This document shows, piece after piece, positions 1 through 8,061 of a DNA stretch of 64,000 bases. How positions within the stretch are numbered: position 1 is the stretch's first letter; every line of letters starts with the position of its first letter. The DNA is from Delftia sp. PS-11 (GTDB lineage: Bacteria; Pseudomonadota; Gammaproteobacteria; Burkholderiales; Burkholderiaceae_C). A program made the position numbers and the translations under genes. Under the pieces are notes generated by a model. It was not told the DNA's origin. It made no database searches and was given only the letters and a program-made list of their open reading frames with translations. The stretch spans positions 1 to 64,000 of the forward strand of contig NZ_JACSYA010000019.1 of NCBI RefSeq assembly GCF_029870285.1, written 5' to 3'.

Positions 1-1
1 C

Positions 2-892
2 ATCCTTCAGGCAGGTTCCGCTAGGAAAGCTGCCAGCCTGTTAGGCTTGTCACAGCCTGCGGTGAGCAAGGCGATCAAGCGTCTGGAAGCAGAGGCAGGA
101 TTTCCGCTTTTCTTGCGGCTTCGTGGTCGCCTGCAGCCAACGCCCGAAGCATTAGCCCTGGTACCTGATGTGGATCAAATGTACGTAGGGCTTAGTGCGA
201 TTGCACATCGCATAAAAACGCTGCGGGAATTTGGTGTCAGTACTCTCCAGATTGCCAGTAACCCTGCCTTTGGCTCAGGTCTTATTCCGCGCGCATTGGC
301 AAGAATGACGCAAGAGAAAGGAGCAGATAGACGACCGAACGTATCTCTCCAAATTATGAGCTCTCGTGATGTGCGTGAACGTGTAGCTGCTGGCTATTTC
401 GACCTGGGCTTCTTTGCAGATGAGGTGGTCACAGAAGGGTTAGAGTGTTCAATTTTTGCAGACCAGCCCGCAGTGGTTGTGATGCCTGAACGCCATCCAC
501 TAGCGCGCCATAGGATCATTCAACCGCACCAACTGGCCGAAGTCCCTTTCCTGGCGTTGAATCCAGAAGACTCCTCGCGTCGTCGTTTAGAAGACAAGCT
601 GAAGGAGCATGGTGTTCAGTTGAACATCGCCATTCATACTCCTTACGCACTTAACGTTTGTGAGCTGGCTTTGGCAGGCCTGGGCATCGGCATTGTCAAT
701 CCAATTACCGCACTTGAGTACAGCACTAGAGGTTTGACATTTCGCAAGCTGGCGCTCGATGCAAGTGTAATCTGCATGCAGGCTGCTCCCGCTGGGCGAC
801 TTTTATCCGGCATCGCCAAGGAGTTCCTGGCTTCATTGCGCAAACAGTTGGCGGAAGAAGAGCAAATTATACAAACGATGCTCAACAAGTAA
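2..892 (+). CDS. LysR-family transcriptional regulator, 5' end cut by window edge
   Basis: This is a LysR-type DNA-binding regulator that enters the window from the left. The reading frame is open back to base 2, and the residues there (ILQAGSARKAASLLG, then LSQPAVSKAIKRLE) form the winged helix-turn-helix, so the TTG at 47 is not the true start and only about 15-20 N-terminal residues are missing. The effector-binding domain follows, with FDLGFFAD and an ALAGLGIGIV segment typical of the second subdomain. The protein ends 61 bp before the convergent diguanylate cyclase gene. Its target genes are presumably outside the window, so the ligand is unknown. Confidence 0.9.
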   Translation: MLQAGSARKAASLLGLSQPAVSKAIKRLEAEAGFPLFLRLRGRLQPTPEALALVPDVDQMYVGLSAIAHRIKTLREFGVSTLQIASNPAFGSGLIPRALARMTQEKGADRRPNVSLQIMSSRDVRERVAAGYFDLGFFADEVVTEGLECSIFADQPAVVVMPERHPLARHRIIQPHQLAEVPFLALNPEDSSRRRLEDKLKEHGVQLNIAIHTPYALNVCELALAGLGIGIVNPITALEYSTRGLTFRKLALDASVICMQAAPAGRLLSGIAKEFLASLRKQLAEEEQIIQTMLNK

Positions 893-953
893 CGATTTCG
901 TTATACAGGCCAGACAGCCTCAGGCGGCAGCGATATGCAAGGCACGGCCCCCG

Positions 954-2123
954 TTACCCGTGCGGCTGCCCTGCTGCTGAAAACGGCACCATCTCCATCC
1001 GGTCCCGGCCCTTGCGCTTCGATGCGTAAAGGGCTTCATCGGCCTGCTTGAGCCAGTGTGACAGATCCAGCCCAGGCTGGTCAAACCAGGCCACGCCGAT
1101 GCTCAGGGACACGGGCTCAGGCGTTGCGAACATCGCGCGCGCCTGCTGTGCGAATGCCTCGCGCAGGTTCTGGCCCAGCGCCTGCGCGGTCGTGCCGCAG
1201 GCGCTGGGCAGCATGATCACAAACTCGTCCCCGCCCAGCCGCGCAGCCAGTGCGCCGCGTGGCAGCACGCTGCGGACAAGGTCGCTCAGCATCACCAGCA
1301 GGCGGTCGCCAGCGTCATGGCCGTGCAGGTCGTTGACCTGCTTGAAATGGTCAATGTCGATCAGCAGCAGCGCGCCGGGGCTGGCGGGCGAGGCTTGCTC
1401 CAGCAACTGCGGTGCGCGCAGATAGAGCGCACGGCGGTTGTCCAGGGCAGTGAGCGGGTCGCGGGCGGCGAGCTGCGCGATGCGTTCTTCGCGGCGATGG
1501 CGCTCGGTGCCGGTCATGGACATTGCGAGCAGCATGATGGCCATCACCCCTTCCACCAGCGAGATCAGGATGACCGTGCCGTGAAAGCTGGGCAGATTGA
1601 CGAAAGCGTCCAGCGCCACGGCTGAGACGGCCTTGGCCAGGTAGAACAGGCCGTGCGCCAGCAGGACAAAGCGCAGTTGCGCCGCGCCCACGCCAAGCGC
1701 GCCGCCATGGGGACGCAGCAGCAGGCCGGCGCGCAAGGTGATGCCGGCGATCAGCAGCGACTGCACGCCCAGCATCGCCTTGGACCACCAGGGCCCATCG
1801 GGCAGCAGCAGCATTGCCAGCCAGACAACGGCCAGCAGCCACCAGGAGCGCGGCAGCCGGATGCGCATGAATTCGGCGACGCCTGCCAGGAACATCCAGT
1901 GGGCGGCAATCAGCATCCCATTGGGCAGCCAGATGCCGAACAGCACATAGCCACGGGAACGCAGCAGGGCCAGCACGCAGCCCACGGTGATGATGGCAAA
2001 CCCCGCGCTCCATAGCAGCAGCGAGCGTTCGCGCACGCTGCCCCACTCCGCCGCCAGATACAGTGCCGAAGCGGCAGCCATGGCCGAGGTGAGGACAAGC
2101 AAGGTGAAGGGGTCGAGAACCAT
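954..2123 (-). CDS. membrane-anchored diguanylate cyclase (GGDEF)
   Basis: The protein would make cyclic di-GMP from two GTP at the inner membrane. The first 205 or so residues are a run of hydrophobic segments (about six or seven helices) of the kind seen in uncharacterised 7TM-like sensor modules. A GGDEF domain follows, with the LLIDIDHFKQVND metal-binding strand and an intact GGDEF at residues 297-301. The RxxD inhibitory site expected five residues before GGDEF is absent (the residues are PRGA), so product inhibition at the usual I-site is not expected. The gene is single and divergent from the CbiM-like permease gene. The signal sensed is unknown. Confidence 0.93.
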   Translation of the reverse strand: MVLDPFTLLVLTSAMAAASALYLAAEWGSVRERSLLLWSAGFAIITVGCVLALLRSRGYVLFGIWLPNGMLIAAHWMFLAGVAEFMRIRLPRSWWLLAVVWLAMLLLPDGPWWSKAMLGVQSLLIAGITLRAGLLLRPHGGALGVGAAQLRFVLLAHGLFYLAKAVSAVALDAFVNLPSFHGTVILISLVEGVMAIMLLAMSMTGTERHRREERIAQLAARDPLTALDNRRALYLRAPQLLEQASPASPGALLLIDIDHFKQVNDLHGHDAGDRLLVMLSDLVRSVLPRGALAARLGGDEFVIMLPSACGTTAQALGQNLREAFAQQARAMFATPEPVSLSIGVAWFDQPGLDLSHWLKQADEALYASKRKGRDRMEMVPFSAAGQPHG

Positions 2124-2570
2124 GGTCGATGAATGTATCGGCGCAGGCGGACTCCGCGCGGGAACTGGCAGGCCAGGAGCAAGGCGGCGGCGGTCGGGGC
2201 CGCCGCACTGAAATGCAGCGCAGCGCGCGAGGCAAATTGTCGCAGGATGTGGGCCTCAGATAGTGCCAGCGGTCCGGGCGACCCGGCAGAAACAACGGAT
2301 TGGGCCAGACGCAGGAGGAAGATGTTCGCTTCGGCTTCGCCTTTGGCAATGACAGGCAGGCCCATGGAGTGGAAATGAGGGCTCCGCACTTTGCGGCATA
2401 TCCCATCCGTCAATGGCGAGCCCATCGCCATGGTGCGATTTCGTGTGCCAGAATGCTGCATGGCATTGTGCGCGGCACACCATCCACGGCCATGCCCACC
2501 ATCCTTTCCGTTGCGCAGCCGTTGCCCGCCCTGGCTGCACGCCAGCGGCCATTCCTTTACAGGACTTCCA
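2124..2570. other. intergenic region between divergent genes
   Basis: This 447-bp gap separates the diguanylate cyclase start from the permease start and must hold both promoters. The several open frames across it are GC-driven shadows. A short hairpin CCGGG-CGA-CCCGG lies near 2275-2287. No complete riboswitch or clear promoter could be recognised. Confidence 0.4.
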
Positions 2571-3254
2571 ATGCATATCGAACCTGGCGTCGTCAGCCCC
2601 GAAAAAATCGCTCTCAGCTATGTCACTGCCACTGCGGCCTTTGGCCTGACGGCTGCCATGGCACGGCAAAGCCTGTGCGACAACGGCGGCTGGCTTGCGC
2701 TGCTGGCCCGCAGTGTCATCACTACCGCACTGGTGTTCAGCTTCTTTGAGGTGTTTCCGCATGAGCCGGTCGGCGTGTCCGAGGTCCATCTGATCCTGGG
2801 TTCGACCCTGCTGTTGATGTTCGGCGCGGGTGCTGCGGCCATTGGCCTGGCATGCGGCCTGCTGGTACAGGGCCTGTTCTTCGCTCCCTTCGACCTGCCG
2901 CAGTACGGCATGAACGTTACCACCCTGCTGGTGCCGCTGTATGCAGTGAACCAGCTGGCACGCCGGTTGATTCCCGCAGGCCGGGCCTATGTGGATATCA
3001 GCTACAGGCAGGCCCTGGCGCTGTCCACCACCTACCAGGGCGGCATTGTTCTGTGGGTCGCTTTCTGGGCCATTTACGGCCACGGCGCCAGCGCGGCAAC
3101 CTTGACCGAAGTGGCAAGCTTTGGCGCCGCCTACATGTGCGTCGTGCTGGTGGAGCCCCTGGTGGACCTGGCCGTGCTGTGGCTGGCCAAGCGTCTGGCG
3201 GCCTTCACCCATGGCCCGCTGTTCAACACCCGCCTGCATGCAGCTGCGATCTGA
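2571..3254 (+). CDS. CbiM-like energy-coupling-factor transporter permease
   Basis: This 227-residue integral membrane protein starts MHIEPGVVSPEK, very close to the MHIPDGVLSP opening of CbiM-type substrate-specificity permeases for cobalt or nickel uptake, whose N-terminal Met and His bind metal. That match fixes the ATG at 2571; the frame is open further upstream but the extra residues look random. About six hydrophobic segments follow, including a glycine- and alanine-rich helix (LLLMFGAGAAAIGLACGLL). No CbiQ, CbiO or CbiN gene is adjacent, so it is an orphan component here. Transport of cobalt or another divalent metal is an inference from the family. Confidence 0.75.
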   Translation: MHIEPGVVSPEKIALSYVTATAAFGLTAAMARQSLCDNGGWLALLARSVITTALVFSFFEVFPHEPVGVSEVHLILGSTLLLMFGAGAAAIGLACGLLVQGLFFAPFDLPQYGMNVTTLLVPLYAVNQLARRLIPAGRAYVDISYRQALALSTTYQGGIVLWVAFWAIYGHGASAATLTEVASFGAAYMCVVLVEPLVDLAVLWLAKRLAAFTHGPLFNTRLHAAAI

Positions 3255-3363
3255 CTGCCAGCTGCCACCGTCACCGTTCGCTGTCCCCTGCGCACTCTCG
3301 CGCAGGCTCCTGGCGCCTTGATGGGGATTGCTCGCTCGTTGCAAGTCGCGAATCGCACGCCAC

Positions 3364-3780
3364 ATGAAATCCGAGCTTCCCAACAAGGCATGCCCTGTGA
3401 TCATCAGAGATCAAGGCTGCATCGAAATACTGGCATTTGAGCACCCACTGGCAGGCTTTCAACTGGTCAAAGGCACGATTGAGCCGGGTGAAAATTCCAG
3501 AGATGCAGCACTTCGCGAGTTGCGCGAGGAAAGCGGGCTGCACGCATCAAAAGTTGTGGCAGATTTGGGAACATGGCTATCTGGCTACAACGACCAGATA
3601 TGGGCATTTCATCTTTGTGATGCAGGCAGTCCACCTGAATCCTGGACCCATCGAACCAGTGATGATGGCGGGCATGATTTCAAATTCTTCTGGCACGCAT
3701 TATCGCAAAAACCCAATGATCATTGGCATTGGGTCTTTCAGAAGGCACTTCAATATATTTTCAGAAAATTGGTCACATGA
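3364..3780 (+). CDS. Nudix hydrolase
   Basis: The 138-residue protein carries a complete Nudix box, GX5EX7REUXEEXGU, at residues 37-59: Gly37, Glu43, then RELREESGL. These glutamates bind the magnesium used to cleave nucleoside diphosphates linked to another moiety. The substrate cannot be told. The ATG at 3364 is preferred; a TTG at 3328 in the same frame would add 12 residues, and neither has a good ribosome-binding site. The gene and its downstream neighbour are lower in G+C than the surrounding core genes, which hints at later acquisition. It lies 109 bp downstream of the permease gene on the same strand. Confidence 0.88.
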   Translation: MKSELPNKACPVIIRDQGCIEILAFEHPLAGFQLVKGTIEPGENSRDAALRELREESGLHASKVVADLGTWLSGYNDQIWAFHLCDAGSPPESWTHRTSDDGGHDFKFFWHALSQKPNDHWHWVFQKALQYIFRKLVT

Positions 3781-3923
3781 CCTGCCGCAAGCGCTAGACA
3801 CCCCTCGGTAAATTTCTGCCACCGATTGGTCTAAAAACGCACCACACAACTGCGCATTAACGCAGCGCCCGGCTCCATTTCTGAGATTTTCCATCCTCTC
3901 TGTTGACTTGCAGCTCCTGCAAG

Positions 3924-3941
3924 CCTATCGTGCATGATAGG
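3924..3941. repeat. near-perfect 18-bp palindrome
   Basis: CCTATCGTGCATGATAGG has perfect 6-bp arms (CCTATC and GATAGG) and a TGCA centre. It could be an operator for a dimeric regulator or a small hairpin. There is no direct evidence for either. Confidence 0.45.
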
Positions 3942-3977
3942 CCATCAGAGTATGGCAGCATAAAAATTCCCTCACCC

Positions 3978-4016
3978 CTTGCTATTGCGCAAGGAATCAT
4001 TGCCTTCAATAGCAAG
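3978..4016. repeat. 10-bp inverted repeat with nested stem
   Basis: CTTGCTATTG at 3978-3987 is the exact reverse complement of CAATAGCAAG at 4007-4016. An inner AAGG/CCTT pair (3991-3994 and 4003-4006) would extend the hairpin. No T-run follows, so it is not a standard terminator. It lies about 100 bp upstream of the hydrolase gene and could be a leader structure or a small RNA element. Confidence 0.5.
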
Positions 4017-4103
4017 CAGCAGTGATATTTCATCACATTAACTCCATCAGAAATACTGAACACAAAATTCCGATGGCGCCATGCGATGGTCAACCCAGAT
4101 ACA

Positions 4104-4114
4104 AAGGAGGTGAT
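4104..4114 (+). promoter_or_regulatory. near-maximal Shine-Dalgarno sequence
   Basis: AAGGAGGTGAT is complementary over its whole length to the usual 3' end of 16S rRNA (CACCTCCTT). It sits just upstream of the ATG at 4117 and fixes that start. Confidence 0.85.
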
Positions 4115-4116
4115 TC

Positions 4117-5454
4117 ATGAAGCCGCTTGTCATCATCCATGGCTGGAGCGACGATTCAAGCTCATTCGCAACGCTGGGTTTTATGCTTTCCCAAAGCATG
4201 GGTATCACTCCAACCAGCATTCGGCTTGGAGACTGGATTTCCATGAATGATGAGGTCACCATGCTGGACGTGGCCGCTGCACTCGACATGGCGTGGCAGC
4301 ATTATGGTCTGCCCACCACTGCGCGCGGGGCAGACATCGTCGTGCACAGCACTGGTGCGCTTGTGGTGCGCGAGTGGATGACACGCTATCACACGCCGCA
4401 AACCGTTCCCATTCACAGGCTGCTGATGCTGGCGCCGGCAAATTTCGGATCTCCGCTTGCACACAAAGGGCACAGCTTCATCGGACGGTCGATCAAAGGA
4501 TGGAATCAACCAGGTTTTCAAACTGGCAGGCAGATTCTGAAAGCACTGGAGCTTGGATCACCGTACACACATGAATTGGCAAGCCGAGATCTCTTTCCCC
4601 CTGCAGAACCATGGTATGGCCCTGGCCGCATTCTTTGCACGGTATTGGTCGGCGATACAGGCTACAAGGGCATTGCATCGATTGCCAACGAGGACGGCTC
4701 GGACGGCACCGTCCGCATCAGTACGGCCAACTTGAACGCAGCCAGACTCACGCTGCAGCTGGACGAAAAAAATCAGCTCCAGGGCTTTGCTTTGCAAAAA
4801 TCTGCTGGAGACATTGCTTTCGGAATTTTAGCTGGTGAAAATCACAGCTCCATCATCTTCAAGAACCGTCAATCGGCCAATCATCTGCCCCTTCAAATGA
4901 TCCAGGGTGCACTGATGGTGGACGACAAAGGATGGAAAGCATGGATCAGTACCCTGGCCCATCAAACGCAGGGTGGCGGCGACCGATACCGCTTCCAGAA
5001 CACTGTCGTCTGCCTTCGCGATCAGCTGGGTCACCGTGTTCAGGACTACTTTGTCGAGATGTACCGCACCACGCACGATGATGACTTCTTCGAGCAACGC
5101 CTGTACGCAAAGTTCATCGATTCAGTGCATCCTTATGAAGACGATCCCAGCTACAGGGCTCTGTATCTGAACATCGGGATTCTTGACAAAATGCGGCCCA
5201 AAATCCAGAAAAAAGGCGGGCTGTATTTCAGTTTTCTGGCTTCCCCGGCCTATGTGGCAGGCCTGCCTGATGGCACACCCAGCCGGCATCCGGTCGGCTA
5301 TGCACCCATCCTCCCTGATGAAAGCGGTGGAGTGAAGATTGCACCAGAGAATCTGGACGATTTTTTCGCAGCCCACCGTACCTTGCTCGTCGATGCCCAA
5401 ATCCATCGGATCGTAGATCCTTCAGTCTTCAGAGTGAAGCCTCTGCCGGTCTGA
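4117..5454 (+). CDS. alpha/beta hydrolase (lipase/esterase-like)
   Basis: This 445-residue protein has an alpha/beta-hydrolase core at its N-terminus: the oxyanion-hole motif IHGWSD at residues 7-12 and the likely nucleophile Ser78 in VHSTG, a variant of GxSxG seen in some lipases and PGAP1-like enzymes. APANFGSPLA follows, as in lipases. The C-terminal half (from about residue 270) does not match a domain I recognise. No signal peptide is visible, so it is probably cytoplasmic or exported by a non-classical route. Base composition is lower in G+C than the core genes. The 3' end overlaps the convergent LysR gene by 26 bp. The substrate is unknown. Confidence 0.8.
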   Translation: MKPLVIIHGWSDDSSSFATLGFMLSQSMGITPTSIRLGDWISMNDEVTMLDVAAALDMAWQHYGLPTTARGADIVVHSTGALVVREWMTRYHTPQTVPIHRLLMLAPANFGSPLAHKGHSFIGRSIKGWNQPGFQTGRQILKALELGSPYTHELASRDLFPPAEPWYGPGRILCTVLVGDTGYKGIASIANEDGSDGTVRISTANLNAARLTLQLDEKNQLQGFALQKSAGDIAFGILAGENHSSIIFKNRQSANHLPLQMIQGALMVDDKGWKAWISTLAHQTQGGGDRYRFQNTVVCLRDQLGHRVQDYFVEMYRTTHDDDFFEQRLYAKFIDSVHPYEDDPSYRALYLNIGILDKMRPKIQKKGGLYFSFLASPAYVAGLPDGTPSRHPVGYAPILPDESGGVKIAPENLDDFFAAHRTLLVDAQIHRIVDPSVFRVKPLPV

Positions 5455-6358
5455 ATATGGCATCGCCCGCCACCGCACCCGCCATCCCCCTGACCTTTTC
5501 GATAAACGCCTGCAGCACCGCAGCAGGCTGGTCGGCACGCCAGGCCATGACGGCGGGGGTCATGGCCTGTTGGGGGCCGCGCAGCGGCACGAACACCACG
5601 CCGTTCATGCCCACGCGCTGCATGCAGCGGGGCACCAGGGCCACGCCCTGCTCTGCCGAGACCAGGGCCATGACGGTCAGCCACTGGCGCGCAGCGTGGC
5701 GGGTATGGGGGTGGATGCCAGCCTGCTGCAGGCAGGCAATGACGTTGTCGTAGTTGGCGGGGGCCACGTCGCGCGCAAACATGACGAAGGTGTCGCGGGC
5801 AAGTTCGCGCAGGTCGATGTCGGCACGCTGCGCCAGCGCGTGCGAGGCCGGCAGGCAGCAGACGAAGGGTTCCTCGCCGATGGACAGGGTCTGCAGGCCA
5901 TCGGGGGGCGTGCCGATGTTGAGAAAGCCGCAGTCGATCTGGCCGCTGGCAATGGCCTGGAGCTGGTCGCGCGTGGACATTTCATGCAGGCACAGTTCGA
6001 CGCGGGGGCGTTCGGCGCGGAAGGCGCGGCAAAAGCCAGGGACCTGGCGGTAGATCATGGAGCCGGTGATGCCCACATCCAGCCGCCCCTGCATACCCTC
6101 GGCCACGCCGCGCACCACGTCGGCGGCGTGCTGCAGCTGGGCCAGCACTTTGCGGGCCTCGGCTAAAAAGGCTTCTCCTGCCGCCGTCAGCCGCACGTTC
6201 TTGGCGTCGCGCTCCATGAGGGTCACGCCCAGGTCCTGCTCCAGCGCCTTGAGCGCCATGCTCAATGGTGGCTGGGTGATGCACAGCCGCTGGGCCGCAC
6301 GGCCAAAATGCAGTTCTTCGGCCAGGGCGACGAAGTAGCGCAGCAGATGGGTCTTCAT
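5429..6358 (-). CDS. LysR-family regulator of the adjacent acyl-CoA operon
   Basis: The 309-residue protein opens with MKTHLLRYFVALAEELHFGR, then AAQRLCITQPPLSMALKALE, a BenM/CatM-like LysR helix-turn-helix. A full substrate-binding domain follows (GITGSMIYRQVPGF, SAEQGVALVP). It is the last gene of a minus-strand run that starts with the Bug binding protein at 10345, and lies 82 bp downstream of the acyl-CoA dehydrogenase gene. It is therefore probably transcribed with the genes it controls. A candidate operator for this operon is the 8-bp inverted repeat at 10446-10468. The inducer is likely a CoA ester or organic acid of the pathway, but this is inference. Confidence 0.9.
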   Translation of the reverse strand: MKTHLLRYFVALAEELHFGRAAQRLCITQPPLSMALKALEQDLGVTLMERDAKNVRLTAAGEAFLAEARKVLAQLQHAADVVRGVAEGMQGRLDVGITGSMIYRQVPGFCRAFRAERPRVELCLHEMSTRDQLQAIASGQIDCGFLNIGTPPDGLQTLSIGEEPFVCCLPASHALAQRADIDLRELARDTFVMFARDVAPANYDNVIACLQQAGIHPHTRHAARQWLTVMALVSAEQGVALVPRCMQRVGMNGVVFVPLRGPQQAMTPAVMAWRADQPAAVLQAFIEKVRGMAGAVAGDAIFRPAEASL

Positions 6359-6440
6359 GGGCGGTAGCAGGTACAGGGGCAGAGGGTTGCATCTTGCACC
6401 ATGGCCCGCAGCGCTCAGTAGCGGCGTTCGGCAGCAGCGC

Positions 6441-7604
6441 TCAGTAGGATTTGGGCAGGCCGAGCACTTTTTCCGCGATGAAGCACAGGATGAGCTGGGG
6501 GCTCACGGGCGCCAGGCGTGGAATCCAGGACTCGCGCATGTAGCGCTCGACATGGTATTCCTTGGCATAGCCCATGCCGCCGTGCGTGAAGATGGCGGTT
6601 TCGCAGGCTTTGGCGCAGGCTTCGGCCGCCAGGTATTTGGCGGCATTGGCTTCGGCAGCGCAGGGCAGGCCCTTGTCGTAGAGGAAGGCGGCCTTTTGCA
6701 CCATCAGGTGGGCAGCTTCCAGTTCCATCCAGGCCTGGGCCAGCGGGTGCTGTATGCCCTGGTTCTGGCCGATGGGACGGTCAAAGACCACACGCTCCTG
6801 GGCGTAGTGTGCGGCGCGCGCCAGGGCTGCGCGCCCCAGGCCGACGGCTTCGGCAGCGATCAGGATGCGCTCGGGGTTGAGGCCGTGCAGGATGTACGCA
6901 AAGCCCTGCCCTTCCTCGCCGATGCGGTCCTCTGCGGGAATGCGCAGGCCGTCGATGAATAGCTGGTTGGTGTCCACGCACTGACGCCCGAGCTTGCCGA
7001 TCTCGCGCACTTCGATGCGCGAGCGGTCCAGGTCGGTGTAGAACAGGCTCAGGCCCTGCGTGCCCTGGCATTGTTCCACGGGGGTGGTGCGCGCCAACAG
7101 CAGGATTTTGTTGGCGACCTGGGCGGTGGAGATGAAGACTTTCTGGCCGTGGACCACGTAGTCATCGCCATCGCGCACGGCGCGTGTCTGCAGCTTGAGG
7201 GTGTTCAGGCCGGCGTTGGGCTCGGTTACGCCAAAGCAGGCCTTGTCCTGGCCGGCGATCAGCGGCGGCAGCCAGCGGCGCTTTTGCGCATCCGTGCCGA
7301 AGACCACGACCGGATGCAGCCCGAAGATGTTCATGTGCACAGCCGATGCGCCCGACAGCCCGGCGCCGGTGGCAGAGATGGTGTGCATCATCAGCGCCGC
7401 TTCGCTGATGCCCAGCCCTGCGCCGCCGTATTGCTCGGGCATGGCGATGCCCAGCCAGCCAGCATCGGCCAGCGCCTTGTGGAAGTCGTGGGGAAAGCCG
7501 CCTTCCTGGTCCTTGCGCAGCCAGTAGTCGGCATCAAACGGCGCGCAGGCGCGCTCGACGGCGTCGCGTATGCGCTGCTGTTCTTCGCTCCACAGAAAGT
7601 CCAT
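6441..7604 (-). CDS. acyl-CoA dehydrogenase family protein
   Basis: An FAD-dependent flavoenzyme of 387 residues that would oxidise an acyl-CoA to the 2,3-enoyl-CoA. Family signatures are CFGVTEPNAG at residues 123-132, FISTAQ at 157-162 and the C-terminal FTHGGMGYAKEYHVERYMRE. The usual catalytic glutamate in a YEGT-like motif is absent; that place reads IPRLAPVSP. Glu245 in LNPERILIA lies where isovaleryl-CoA dehydrogenase carries its alternative base, so activity may still be possible. It follows the cupin gene by 49 bp and precedes the LysR gene in the same operon. Confidence 0.9.
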   Translation of the reverse strand: MDFLWSEEQQRIRDAVERACAPFDADYWLRKDQEGGFPHDFHKALADAGWLGIAMPEQYGGAGLGISEAALMMHTISATGAGLSGASAVHMNIFGLHPVVVFGTDAQKRRWLPPLIAGQDKACFGVTEPNAGLNTLKLQTRAVRDGDDYVVHGQKVFISTAQVANKILLLARTTPVEQCQGTQGLSLFYTDLDRSRIEVREIGKLGRQCVDTNQLFIDGLRIPAEDRIGEEGQGFAYILHGLNPERILIAAEAVGLGRAALARAAHYAQERVVFDRPIGQNQGIQHPLAQAWMELEAAHLMVQKAAFLYDKGLPCAAEANAAKYLAAEACAKACETAIFTHGGMGYAKEYHVERYMRESWIPRLAPVSPQLILCFIAEKVLGLPKSY

Positions 7605-7653
7605 GGTGTGTTCTCCGTTGTGATAGGGTCTCTGACAGAAGGTTGTGACGGCG

Positions 7654-8061
7654 TTACGCGCGATTGCCTGGAACGGGCCGACGCACGCGGCTGGGGTTTT
7701 CGCCGTAGGGCGGGCTGTAGAAGACGAGCAGCCGCACAGGCTCTTGGCTGGTTACGCGAAAGATGTGCATGCAGTCTTCAGGGAAAAAGCAGGTGTCGCC
7801 GGGCTGCATGGCAAAGCATTCCCGACCGTGCGGGCCGTCGATTTCGACCTCGGCGGTGCCAGCCAGCAGATAACAGGCCTGCTCCATGCCCGGGTGGGCA
7901 TGGGGCAGCGCGCCGCCGCCCTGCTCCAGGGTGCCCAGCACCAGCTCCATGTGGCGTGCGCCCACGTTGTCGGCGCTGACCAGGCGCCGGTTGGTGGTGC
8001 CGTGGTGGTTGGCCGGACTGTAGCCGGGTACATCGTGTTCGCGGATCAGGTAGCGGGGCAT
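7654..8061 (-). CDS. small cupin protein
   Basis: A single-domain cupin of 135 residues. Cupin motif 1 is present with His54, His56 and Glu60 in HAHPGMEQ, and motif 2 with PGDTCFFPEDCMHIF, giving His99 as fourth metal ligand. The protein therefore probably binds a divalent metal and may be a small dioxygenase, isomerase or effector sensor. Its start overlaps the end of the upstream CoA-transferase gene by 16 bp, which shows translational coupling within the operon. Substrate unknown. Confidence 0.87.
   Translation of the reverse strand: MPRYLIREHDVPGYSPANHHGTTNRRLVSADNVGARHMELVLGTLEQGGGALPHAHPGMEQACYLLAGTAEVEIDGPHGRECFAMQPGDTCFFPEDCMHIFRVTSQEPVRLLVFYSPPYGENPSRVRRPVPGNRA

Larger units (their letters stand above)
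3781..4116. other. AT-richer intergenic region with two inverted repeats
   Basis: This 336-bp gap between the Nudix and hydrolase genes holds a near-perfect palindrome at 3924-3941, a perfect 10-bp inverted repeat at 3978-4016 and an exceptionally strong ribosome-binding site at its end. Each is listed separately. No credible open frame is present. Confidence 0.6.

Noticed and set aside
2222..2420. Possible cobalamin riboswitch before the CbiM-like permease
   Set aside because: GTCCGGGCGACCCGGC only loosely recalls the B12 box, and the other conserved elements and their order were not found.
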